From contig CAMFHP010000015.1 in assembly GCA_945952225.1 (NCBI GenBank), forward strand, positions 1 through 64,000: DNA of 64,000 nucleotides, written 5' to 3'. Each line of letters begins with the position of its first letter. The stretch's first letter is position 1. A model generated the notes under the pieces. That model worked only from the letters and a program-made list of their open reading frames with translations. It searched no databases and was not told the origin of the DNA. Of this stretch, positions 32,643 through 39,950 are shown piece after piece. This stretch comes from an uncultured Myxococcaceae bacterium. Its GTDB lineage: Bacteria > Myxococcota_A > Polyangia > Polyangiales > Ga0077539. Position numbers and translations under genes: made by a program.

Positions 32643-32774
32643 ACCGTGGCAGATGCGACGGTCTACCGTGGCGCCTGGCACCCTCAACCATGGCAGATGC
32701 CACCCTCAACCATGGCAGATGCCACCCTCAACCATGGCAGATGCCATGGTTCACCGTGGCGCACCCGTACCTGA
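32643..32774. repeat. Array of six 22-bp units with dyads (array 1)
   Basis: Six units lie in exact 22-bp phase starting at 32643, 32665, 32687, 32709, 32731 and 32753, each beginning ACC[GA]TGGC. The third and fourth are identical (accatggcagatgccaccct, then ca). The central dyad TGGCA-GA-TGCCA is clear in the middle units and grows to 10-bp arms at 32730-32751. The array fills most of the 314-bp gap between genes at 32545 and 32860; nothing else was found in that gap. Confidence 0.9.
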
Positions 32775-32859
32775 ACCCCCGCTCCCGCCAGGGTTCACCG
32801 TCGCCGTGCCGAGGGTTGACCGTCTCGACGCCATCGGTCGGCCACGTCGAGGGCCACGA

Positions 32860-33462
32860 TCACACGTGCGTCGGCGTCGACGGCGGAGCCTCTCGATCTG
32901 CGCTCCAGCGGGCAATCGTGAGGGCGTAGGTGTCCCAGTCGAGCCCGGAGGTGTCGACGGTGAGGTGCGGAAGCTGCGTGCGCGTGAGGGCTTCGAGGCG
33001 ACGATCCTGCGAGCGCCGCAGCGCCTCGATGGCGTTGTGCTCGGACCCGTAGTGCGCGACGAAGCCCTGCCAGTCGGTGTCACCGTATTCCGCGCGGCAG
33101 AGCGAGCGCGCTTTCAACACGGCGTCGGGCACCACGAGGAGCGCGAGGGAGACACCGAGATCCGCGAGTCGCAGGTCGAGCTCGCGGTAGCGCGCCCAAT
33201 CTGGCACCTGCGCGTAGTACGAGAGGTGAAAGCGCTCCAGAAGCACCTCGGGGGGCCGCTCGCGTTCGAGACGCGTGGTGATCGCATCGAGGCGATGCGT
33301 GAGGCGCGAGGTGTCGAGCGGTCCTCGTGCGAGTTCGTCCATGAGATCGCCGAAGGTGTCGTCTTCGGGCACGACGAGCGCAGGCGTAAGCGCCGCGCGG
33401 TGCATCGCAGCGAGCGTCGAGGATTTGCCCGTGCCGGTGAGTCCTTCGAGGATGATCTTCAT
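32860..33462 (-). CDS. P-loop nucleotide kinase-like protein
   Basis: 200 aa. Walker A at the N-terminus, ILEGLTGTGKSSTLAAM (Gly7-Ser14), with an Asp/Glu pair in the VVPEDDTFGDLMDEL region and an LERFHLSYY motif resembling the DRF/ERF motif of thymidylate and related kinases. Fold and size fit a small-molecule kinase (dTMP kinase-like or AAA_28). A canonical LID is not clear, so the substrate is unknown. ATG at 33462 is chosen because the P-loop starts at once. The stop lies 85 bp from the end of 22-bp array 1. Confidence 0.75.
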   Translation of the reverse strand: MKIILEGLTGTGKSSTLAAMHRAALTPALVVPEDDTFGDLMDELARGPLDTSRLTHRLDAITTRLERERPPEVLLERFHLSYYAQVPDWARYRELDLRLADLGVSLALLVVPDAVLKARSLCRAEYGDTDWQGFVAHYGSEHNAIEALRRSQDRRLEALTRTQLPHLTVDTSGLDWDTYALTIARWSADREAPPSTPTHV

Positions 33463-33531
33463 CGCAGATCCATCGGGGCGTGGTGTTCCGTGACCGCGGC
33501 GCCCTCGCATGGGCTCGTCACGCCACTCCGC

Positions 33532-33982
33532 TCAATACCGCGACGGCAGCGTGCCCGCGTTCGCCAGATCCACGTCGTGCCCCGCCTGCGGATCGTGGAG
33601 CGACAAGCGATGACGCCGCGCGAAGGCCACCAGCGCCGCCCACGCCGCCTCCGGCTGCACGCGCGGAAGGCTCACCGTCACGAGCCGCGCGCCCCATTGA
33701 AGATCCATGAACTCCGCACACAGCGCCGCGTCGCGCACGGCGGCGCCCACGTCGACACCGCGACTCTGACAGAAGGACGTGAACGCTGCGCCCGTGTCTC
33801 CGCCCTCGGCGAGCAGGTCGGCGACGAGGTCACGGTCGCCGTCGTCGGGCATCGGTGAACGCGAGGCGGGGCTGCCATGCGTTCGCGCCCACACACTCGG
33901 CGCGCAGCGCGGTCAGCGTGGCCTCCGCGTGTGCGCGATCGCGGCGCGTGGACAGGCGTGACAGCGTGAGATCGTAGCCCAT
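33532..33982 (-). pseudogene. Small gene split by a frameshift (or two overlapping small genes)
   Basis: An ATG at 33982 opens MGYDLTLSRLSTRRDRAHAE and runs 50 codons before stopping at 33830 with an Arg-rich tail (DARRRRP). A second frame, from an ATG at 33852 (MPDDGDRDLVADLLAEGGD) to 33532, continues with natural-looking sequence (FTSFCQSRGVDVGAAV, MDLQWGARLVTVSLPRV). Reading across a +1 shift near 33851 gives one ~149-aa protein. The frames overlap by 23 nt. Explanations: a recent frameshift, a sequencing error, programmed shifting, or two coupled small genes. MGYDL starts are common in small bacterial proteins, but no family was recognised. Confidence 0.55.
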
Positions 33983-34133
33983 CGTCGAAGACTCCTTCGG
34001 CGCGTGGATCCGCCGACAACAACCACACCGTCGGCGAACGCGCGTCGCGTCGCCTTGTGCCGTTCACGCGCGCTCCTGTCGAGCGCGATGAACCGTCCGC
34101 GCTGCGTCGGCGACACCTCGCACCCGATCGCGC

Positions 34134-34805
34134 ATGATCGCGCGCATGACCGGCGAAGCGGCGCATGCGCTCCACTGCACCTACGAGCAATACCTGGCGT
34201 TCGAATGCGCGACCCGGGAGCGCTACGAGTGGCTCGACGGGGTCGTCTACACGCTCGCAGGCGAACGCATCGCGTACGACACCGTCACGCGCGCGATCGA
34301 AGCAGCACATCACGCGACGGCTTCAACGGGCGGAACGCTCGTCCACGGCGCCCTCTCCGCGGCGATCGTGAGCGAGCTGCGGAACCTCGCCCTCGCGTGC
34401 GGATGTGCGGTGTTCAGCTCCGACGCGAAGGTGCGCATCGAGGAGACGGGGCTGTCGACGTACCCCGACGCATCGGTGGTGTGCGGCCCGTTGAAGACCG
34501 CCTCCGACGACGGCAACGCGATGACCAATCCGACGATCGTCGTCGAGGTGCTCTCCGAGTCGACGGAAGCGTCAGACCGCGGACGCAAGTGGTGGCACTA
34601 CCGACGGATCTCGTCGCTCCGTCACTTCGTGCTCGTGTCGCAGTACGAGCGCCGCATCGAGGTGTACTCGCGCGAGGGTGACACCTGGGTGCTCCGTGAG
34701 GCCGAAGCGGGAGGTTCTGTCGAGCTCGCAGCCCTCGGTGGCGCCCTGAACGTCGACCGGCTCTATGCCGGTGTCACGCTCTCGGACGCGACACCCGCGC
34801 GGTGA
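34134..34805 (+). CDS. Uma2-family (DUF820) endonuclease-like protein
   Basis: 223 aa (219 if it starts at the second ATG, 34146). Matches the Uma2/DUF820 PD-(D/E)xK fold: YEQYLAFECATRERYEWLDGVVY at the N-terminus, SSDAKVRIEETGLSTYPDASVVCG, then NPTIVVEVLSESTEASDRGRKWWHYR. The Asp in YPDASVV and the Glu in VVEVLSEST with a following Lys are the probable metal and catalytic residues. Uma2 proteins are numerous in cyanobacteria and myxobacteria, with no settled function. Six 22-bp repeats begin 20 bp after the stop. Confidence 0.9.
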   Translation: MIARMTGEAAHALHCTYEQYLAFECATRERYEWLDGVVYTLAGERIAYDTVTRAIEAAHHATASTGGTLVHGALSAAIVSELRNLALACGCAVFSSDAKVRIEETGLSTYPDASVVCGPLKTASDDGNAMTNPTIVVEVLSESTEASDRGRKWWHYRRISSLRHFVLVSQYERRIEVYSREGDTWVLREAEAGGSVELAALGGALNVDRLYAGVTLSDATPAR

Positions 34806-34825
34806 GCCTCCGTGATCCACCGACC

Positions 34826-34957
34826 GATCACGTGTGATCCACCCACAGATCAGGGCTGATATCCCAACAGATCAGGACTGATATCCCAACCGATCAGGAC
34901 TGACACGCCAACCGATCAGAACTGATCGACCCACCGATCACGCCGGATCCACCGAGC
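34826..34957. repeat. Array of six 22-bp units with dyads (array 2)
   Basis: GATC occurs at 34826, 34848, 34870, 34892, 34914 and 34936, exactly 22 bp apart. The unit is GATCA[CG]-NN-[CG]TGATC plus an 8-bp ccac/ccaac spacer. Units 1 (GATCAC-GT-GTGATC) and 5 (GATCAG-AA-CTGATC) keep 6-bp arms with a compensatory C/G swap; units 2-4 keep 4-5 bp. It occupies nearly all of the 179-bp gap between two convergent genes. Confidence 0.9.
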
Positions 34958-34984
34958 GCGAACGCACGGTCCCCGCGGCCGCCG

Positions 34985-35848
34985 TCACCGCACGGCGTGG
35001 TACGCGACGCGGCCGAACCAGTCTTCCCCGCCGCTCAACCGCACGGGGCTCAGCACGCGGCCAGTCTCCACGCAGAGGAACTGCTTCCACCCATCGGGCG
35101 CGAGGTCGGTGAGCGCCGCGCCCTTCTCGGACCACGGGTTCCACACCACCACGTCGCCGAAGCCCTCGGCGCGCACCTCGACGGCCCGCGCGCCATCGGT
35201 GAACAACAACGGACGCTCGACGCCCGCGTACACCCGATCGACCTCGCCATCGAGCGTGAGCGCGTCGTCGCGGTCGGTGTGCTCACCGCCGCGCACGGCG
35301 TCGCGAAAGCGCGTGCCCTGGAGCCCCTCGACCTGCGCCCGCTGCACGTTCGGAACGCGCAGGTACGTGTGCAGCGCCGTCGTGAACTCGAAGGCCCGCG
35401 AGCCCGTGTTCTCGACCTCCAGCTCGATCTCCAGCGTGGCGTCGGTGAGGCACACCGAGAGGTCCGCGCGAAAGTTGTGGGGCCACAGGTCGAAGCTCGA
35501 CTCGTCGTCGGTGAGCCGCAGCGTGGCCATCGCGAAGTCGTCGCCCGTGCGTGAGGTCTCGAGCGTCCACGTCGAGGTGCGCGCGAAGCCGTGGCGCGGC
35601 GCGGGCTGCCCCGCCTTCTCCGTCCCGAAGCGCGGAAAGATCACCGGAACGCCGCCGCGGATCGCCTTCCCCGCCTCGAACGCGCTCGCCTCGCTCACAT
35701 AGAGCCGCTCGGTGCCGCGCGCGCTCGTCCACGACACCACCTGCGCGCCGTGGAGCGTCACCGTCGCCGTGCCTCCGTCGCGCGCGGTGAGCTTCAGCGC
35801 AGGCAGTCCGTGAAAGTCCGTGGTCTCGACCGTGGGGTGCTGCTTCAT
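34985..35848 (-). CDS. Glucose-6-phosphate 1-epimerase (hexose-6-phosphate mutarotase)
   Basis: 287 aa galactose-mutarotase-fold protein. GKAIRGGVPVIFPRFG and PAPRHGFARTSTW (His/Arg active-site region) are the marks of the YeaD/YMR099c type of D-hexose-6-phosphate mutarotase, which interconverts alpha and beta glucose-6-phosphate; the C-terminal VVWNPWSEKGAALTDLAPDGWKQ block also fits. Start at ATG 35848 (MKQHPTVETTDFHG). Cytoplasmic; no sugar-metabolism partner is adjacent. Confidence 0.93.
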   Translation of the reverse strand: MKQHPTVETTDFHGLPALKLTARDGGTATVTLHGAQVVSWTSARGTERLYVSEASAFEAGKAIRGGVPVIFPRFGTEKAGQPAPRHGFARTSTWTLETSRTGDDFAMATLRLTDDESSFDLWPHNFRADLSVCLTDATLEIELEVENTGSRAFEFTTALHTYLRVPNVQRAQVEGLQGTRFRDAVRGGEHTDRDDALTLDGEVDRVYAGVERPLLFTDGARAVEVRAEGFGDVVVWNPWSEKGAALTDLAPDGWKQFLCVETGRVLSPVRLSGGEDWFGRVAYHAVR

Positions 35849-35903
35849 GGGAGGCGCATCCCTTCCCACGCGACACACCGCGGACACAAGCCCCGCGCGC
35901 GGC

Positions 35904-36548
35904 TCAGTTCATCGGAGGCTGCGCCGCGGGGTCGTCTTCGCGCTCTCCCGCAGGCAGGCGGTTCGCCACCGCGAAGGTCACGACCATCAGCGCCGTCGTC
36001 GCGAGGCCCAGCGTCGCCATCACGATGTCATCCGCGCGCTTGTCGGAGCACGGCAGGGGCCACACGCGCAGCGCCGCGTCGAGCGCGAAGGCCACGGCCC
36101 CGGCGCCCCACACGTAGCGCGCCGAACGTTCGAGCACCGCACCCAGCGTCGCCCACGCGAGCAGCGCGCGCAGCACGCACAACGCCGTCGACGAGAGCAC
36201 CAGCGCCCACTCGCGCTCGCCCCGCGAGGCCGCCGAGAGGTCGCCCAACGAGAGCACCACCGCGAGCGACCACATCAGCGACAGCCCGAAGCCCGGGAGC
36301 TGCGCGAAGGAGGCGATCCACGGAATGCCCGCGTCGCGCGTGCGATGCCATTGCACCACGTCGACCGCGCGGAAGGGCCCGTCGCCCACGGTCTCTGCAC
36401 GCTCCGCACGCCAGCGCGCGGGCCATGTGGCCTTCGTGCCGTCGAACACGCCCATCGCCCGAACGAGCCGATGCGCGGGGAGCCACACCGCGGCGAGGAA
36501 CGCCATCCGCAGCAGCCAAGTTGTCAGCGTCAGGTCGGCGATGATCAT
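35904..36548 (-). CDS. Membrane protein of unknown function
   Basis: 214 aa with about five hydrophobic segments (about 8-30, 77-105, 112-135, 145-165, 178-198). The loop RLVRAMGVFDGTKATWPARW lies between the first two. No family was recognised. The next upstream gene on the strand, the lipoprotein at 36936, ends 7 bp before this start, so both probably share a transcript and perhaps an envelope role. Confidence 0.65.
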   Translation of the reverse strand: MIIADLTLTTWLLRMAFLAAVWLPAHRLVRAMGVFDGTKATWPARWRAERAETVGDGPFRAVDVVQWHRTRDAGIPWIASFAQLPGFGLSLMWSLAVVLSLGDLSAASRGEREWALVLSSTALCVLRALLAWATLGAVLERSARYVWGAGAVAFALDAALRVWPLPCSDKRADDIVMATLGLATTALMVVTFAVANRLPAGEREDDPAAQPPMN

Positions 36549-36555
36549 CGCGGCC

Positions 36556-36936
36556 TCACGGATCGAGCGTCGACACCGCGATCTCGGCGACGCGCAGACG
36601 GTCCCGTCGCTCGCACGCTTCGAGGCGCACGCGCACAGTCACGCGGCCGTGGCAGTACCAGCGCACGTTCGCGTCGGAGCCCGGCGCCGCGCCCTCGGAT
36701 TCGTGCGTGCAGGTCTCGCCGAACATCCGGTCGTAGTCCGCCGCGGGCAGGCACGCGCCCGGCGCAGGCGAGCCTGGGATGAGATGGAGCGGTCCGCCGT
36801 TCTCGGGCTGGTCGGCCTGTCCGATGGCCACGGGGGCGCCGCTCACGAGAAAGACGTGGCGTCCGGTGAGGCGCGCGGGCGACGCGCACGCCGCGAGCGC
36901 CAGGAGGGGGAGCAGAGACATCCGCGAGAGCAGCAT
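36556..36936 (-). CDS. Small lipoprotein of unknown function
   Basis: 126 aa. Signal peptide MLLSRMSLLPLLALAAC with lipobox LALAAC. Mature part has Cys residues in CLPAADYDRMFGETC and WYCHG...LEAC, likely disulfides, and a short beta-rich fold (GRHVFLVSGAPVAIGQA). It lies first in a two-gene unit with the membrane protein. Upstream begins the 590-bp repeat block. Confidence 0.65.
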   Translation of the reverse strand: MLLSRMSLLPLLALAACASPARLTGRHVFLVSGAPVAIGQADQPENGGPLHLIPGSPAPGACLPAADYDRMFGETCTHESEGAAPGSDANVRWYCHGRVTVRVRLEACERRDRLRVAEIAVSTLDP

Positions 36937-37528
36937 GGGGAGGGCTCAGTGATCGCGCCGCGCTGCGGTGCCGGTCAAGCGCCATCACCGGGCGCGCTGT
37001 GGGTGGGGTGTGAGGGCGTTGACGATCGCGCGCACGGGCGGGCGCACGTCTCGGCAGTGAATGCCTTCACCGCCTGCGAGGGGGAACGTCCCTGACGGGA
37101 CTCGCGCGAACGAGAATGAGGGGTGTTTGCGAACGTGCGGATGGGCACCGCGTGCTCAACCACGGAGCGATCGTGCGGAGGCGCCTGCGTGCGGCCGGTG
37201 AATGAATTCACCGGCAGGGAAGGGAAAGTCCCTCACGGGACTCGCGATCCTGCGTCGCCTTCGCCGCGCGTTGTTCCGGTGTGTTTCCGATCGTGCAGAT
37301 GGGCGCCGCGTGCGGAGCAGGTGGAGCGATCGATCGTGCGAATGGGCCCCGCGTGCCTCCGGTGAATACAGCGCGAGTCCCGTCAGGGACTTTCCCCTCG
37401 CAGGCGGTGAATTCATTCACCGCCGACAACGCGCACGCACGCACGCACGATCGGAAACACACCCGCGGTCCTTCACCGCTGACGACGCGCACGCCCGCGC
37501 GCACGGGCGGCCCCCGTGATGTGAACGC
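36937..37528. repeat. Gene-free block of BIME-like composite repeats
   Basis: 592 bp without a credible gene. Three copies of a ~54-bp element occur: A (37052-37106) and B (37193-37246) in one direction, C (37371-37424) inverted. Each has a long hairpin, e.g. CCGGTGAAT-GA-ATTCACCGG in B and GGCGGTGAAT-TC-ATTCACCGCC in C, then a second stem AGTCCC-n4-GGGACT flanked by GCGAG/CTCGC. Between them a second repeat (gtgtttccgatcgtgc ... atgggcnccgcgtgc) is present at 37125 and 37278 and inverted at 37445-37462. The pattern resembles REP/BIME or MITE-type elements. ORFs in it only translate the repeats. Confidence 0.85.
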
Positions 37529-38593
37529 TCAGCGGTCGCGCGTGTTGTCGGCGAGGAGTTCCGCGGGGATGCTGCACCACGACGGCGAGCTCGCGGGGAG
37601 GCCCTCGCGAAGGTACGGCGAGGTGGCGGGCGGGAGGCCGTAGGGGTGACGCGCGAAGAAGTCCCAGAGGAACGTGAAGCGCGACTCGCCGGGCGGCGGC
37701 ATGAAGGGCGGAATCGCGTGGCCCATGTCGTGGGTGCACGTGAGCACGAAGTGTCCGTCGTCGATGAGCGCATCGCGGAGGCGCTTCGAAGCGGCGTCGA
37801 AGTCGATCACGAGCCGATCGCGGGCCCCTCCCCACAGCACCAGCGCGGGGAACTTGTTGGGCTGCGGCACGTAGCTCATCTGCCACGCGCCGAGGGCCTC
37901 GCCGAGCCCGCCCGAGAGGATCGCCGCCGACGCGAAGTGCTGCGCCCGCGAGGTGGTCGAGAGGTACGTGAGCCACAGCGCGCCGGCGCTCACGCCGAGC
38001 CCGTGCACACGCGCCGGATCGACGCGGTACTGCTGCGACACACACGCGAGCATGTCGTCGAAGAAGCGCAGCTCGGGTTCGGCCATCGTGGGGTCGATGA
38101 AGGGCCACACGAAGCCGTTGACCTGCTGCCCGTTCACCACGAGCTGATCGGGCACCACGACGAGCATGTGTTGACGCTCGGCGGAGGTGAAGATCTCGCC
38201 CTCGCGGATCATCTCTTCGCTGTTGCCCGCGAGCCAGTGCCACGCGAACACCACGGGCCAGCGGTCGGTGCCCGCGGGGTCGTAGCCAGGCGGCACGACG
38301 AGGCGAAAGCGTCGGCTGTGCGTGCCGCTCGCGAAGTCGCCGTTGAGCGTGGTGTCGAGGGTGTTTCCGCCGCGGAGCGTGGGGCAGCGCCCGCGCGAGT
38401 ACGTGGGGAACGCGGGCGGCGTGCGGGGCCACTCGGTGGGCACCACGCGCATGCGCGGCGCATCGGGCGCCACGTCGTCGACCACCGCGTCGGGGGCGGT
38501 GTCGAGGGTCGCATCGGCAGCGACGGGCGCAGGGTCCGAGGAGCACGCCGCGGCGAGGTGCGCGGCGCAGGCGAAGAGAAGAAGGCGCTTCAC
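37529..38593 (-). CDS. Alpha/beta-hydrolase lipoprotein with short Asp-rich linker
   Basis: 354 aa, GTG start at 38593. Signal peptide MKRLLLFACAAHLAAACSSD (lipobox LAAAC), then an Asp-rich linker (DATLDTAPDAVVDDVAPDAP). The catalytic part has a VVFAWHWLAG oxyanion region, nucleophile elbow GLGVSAGALWL (GxSxG), VLWGGARDRLVIDFDA and a C-terminal CTHDMGHAIPPF that may hold the His. PHB depolymerase/feruloyl esterase-like, related in design to the protein at 12945. Likely an extracellular esterase; substrate unknown. Confidence 0.82.
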   Translation of the reverse strand: MKRLLLFACAAHLAAACSSDPAPVAADATLDTAPDAVVDDVAPDAPRMRVVPTEWPRTPPAFPTYSRGRCPTLRGGNTLDTTLNGDFASGTHSRRFRLVVPPGYDPAGTDRWPVVFAWHWLAGNSEEMIREGEIFTSAERQHMLVVVPDQLVVNGQQVNGFVWPFIDPTMAEPELRFFDDMLACVSQQYRVDPARVHGLGVSAGALWLTYLSTTSRAQHFASAAILSGGLGEALGAWQMSYVPQPNKFPALVLWGGARDRLVIDFDAASKRLRDALIDDGHFVLTCTHDMGHAIPPFMPPPGESRFTFLWDFFARHPYGLPPATSPYLREGLPASSPSWCSIPAELLADNTRDR

Positions 38594-38624
38594 AGCGCGC
38601 AGCGTATCAGAGGGCGACGGGCGA

Positions 38625-39950
38625 TCAGAGCGTGAGCGTGAGCTCGGAGACGAGCGCCGAGGGGAGCCGCGCCGAGTCGACCGCGCGCTCGCGCCACGTC
38701 GCCGAGCTCGGGAGAAAATCGCGCTCCGCGGTGAGGCCTTCGAGACGGTCTCCGAGGAGCCGGAACATCGAGTCGTCGAAGCGCATCACGCTCAGCGGCG
38801 CCACGATCGCGCCGTCTTCGACCCAGAAGGTTCCGAAGCGCGTCATGCCCGTGACCCGACACGCCGCGCGGTCGCTGAAGTTCAGGTACCAGAGGTTGCC
38901 CACCCAGATGCCCGTGCCGAGCTGTGCGAGTCCCTCGTCGCGCGCGAGCGTGCCCGCGGCCATGTCGAGCGCCTCGGGGCTCTCCGACGACGAGGCGCCG
39001 TTGGGCGCGAGCGAGAACTCCTTCGCCGTGCGCGGCGAGACCAGCGCGTCGCCGAGGGCGCCCTTCACCACGAGATCCACCGTGTCGGGGCGCACGAACC
39101 CGTCGGCCTGAAAGCCCGGTGCGATGCCGCCAGGGAGGTGCTCGCGCAGGGTCACGAGGGGCGACATCGACGCGTCGCCGGTCTGCATGCGCAGCAGCGG
39201 GCTCTGGCGCGTGGCGCGGGCGCGTCCCGAGAAGCCGCCCCAGGCGAGCATCGTGGTGAGCTCCTGAAGGGCCGCGGGCGTGAGCCATGCGCGGTAGCGT
39301 CCGGGGTTCACCGTGCGCGGCGGACGCGCGAGCGCCGCGTGCTGCGACTTCGCGAGGGCCATGCGCGCTTCGAACTCTTCGTCACGCCACACGTCGCCCG
39401 CGTAGCTGGTCTGGATGGCCTTGTCGGCGTGGTGATAGAGGCTCCATCCCAGGTTGAAGCTCTCGACCTCGTGCCAGTTGCGCTGGCCGAGCGAGTTGGC
39501 GAAGCCGCGCACGATGGGACCCGCCGCGTAGAAGCCCACGAGGTCGGTGTCACCCGCCGCGCGCGCCACGGCCTCGACGATGTGCTCCGGCGACGGGAGC
39601 TGCGCGGTCTGCACGGTGCGCGTGTGCGTGACCTCCGTCGCGTAGAGCAGAAAGGGATCCTCGGGGGCGCCTTCGACCACGGCGCGCAGCTCGTCGAGCG
39701 TGGCCGCGAGGAGCGCGCGGTCTTCGCCGTTGCCCGCGAGGGTCACGGTCATGTCGGCGTGGCGCGATCCGCGGATGAGGTGCACGCGGGCGTAGCGCTG
39801 CGTGACCGTGCCCGCAGAGCGCACGAGGCCGCGGTTGAAGCGCACGAAGTCCGAGCGCTCGGCGTTGTAGCCCAGGGTGGTCACCTCACCCGACTGCGTG
39901 AGCGCGGTCAGGGCGTCGGCGGTCTCGTGAAAATGGGTCTCGAAGCTCAC
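38625..39950 (-). CDS. tldE: TldE/PmbA-family protein
   Basis: 441 aa, GTG start that overlaps the tldD stop by 4 nt. Partner subunit of the TldD/TldE zinc metalloprotease, which degrades peptides and matures some RiPPs (microcin B17). It lacks the HExxxH motif, as TldE should, and shows RAWLTPAALQELTTMLAWGGFSG and the C-terminal YLNFSDRAACRVTGMTRFGTFWV region with VEDGAIVAPLSVMRFDDS typical of the family. Heterodimer with the product of the upstream gene; cytoplasmic. Confidence 0.9.
   Translation of the reverse strand: MSFETHFHETADALTALTQSGEVTTLGYNAERSDFVRFNRGLVRSAGTVTQRYARVHLIRGSRHADMTVTLAGNGEDRALLAATLDELRAVVEGAPEDPFLLYATEVTHTRTVQTAQLPSPEHIVEAVARAAGDTDLVGFYAAGPIVRGFANSLGQRNWHEVESFNLGWSLYHHADKAIQTSYAGDVWRDEEFEARMALAKSQHAALARPPRTVNPGRYRAWLTPAALQELTTMLAWGGFSGRARATRQSPLLRMQTGDASMSPLVTLREHLPGGIAPGFQADGFVRPDTVDLVVKGALGDALVSPRTAKEFSLAPNGASSSESPEALDMAAGTLARDEGLAQLGTGIWVGNLWYLNFSDRAACRVTGMTRFGTFWVEDGAIVAPLSVMRFDDSMFRLLGDRLEGLTAERDFLPSSATWRERAVDSARLPSALVSELTLTL

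Noticed and set aside
32643-34957. Reading the 22-bp arrays as CRISPR repeats
   Set aside because: There are no unique spacers between units, no cas genes, and 22 bp is the full period including the gap.
37052-37528. Short ORFs in the repeat block (80-120 codons)
   Set aside because: They only translate the hairpin elements in several frames, lack a consistent start and overlap each other.
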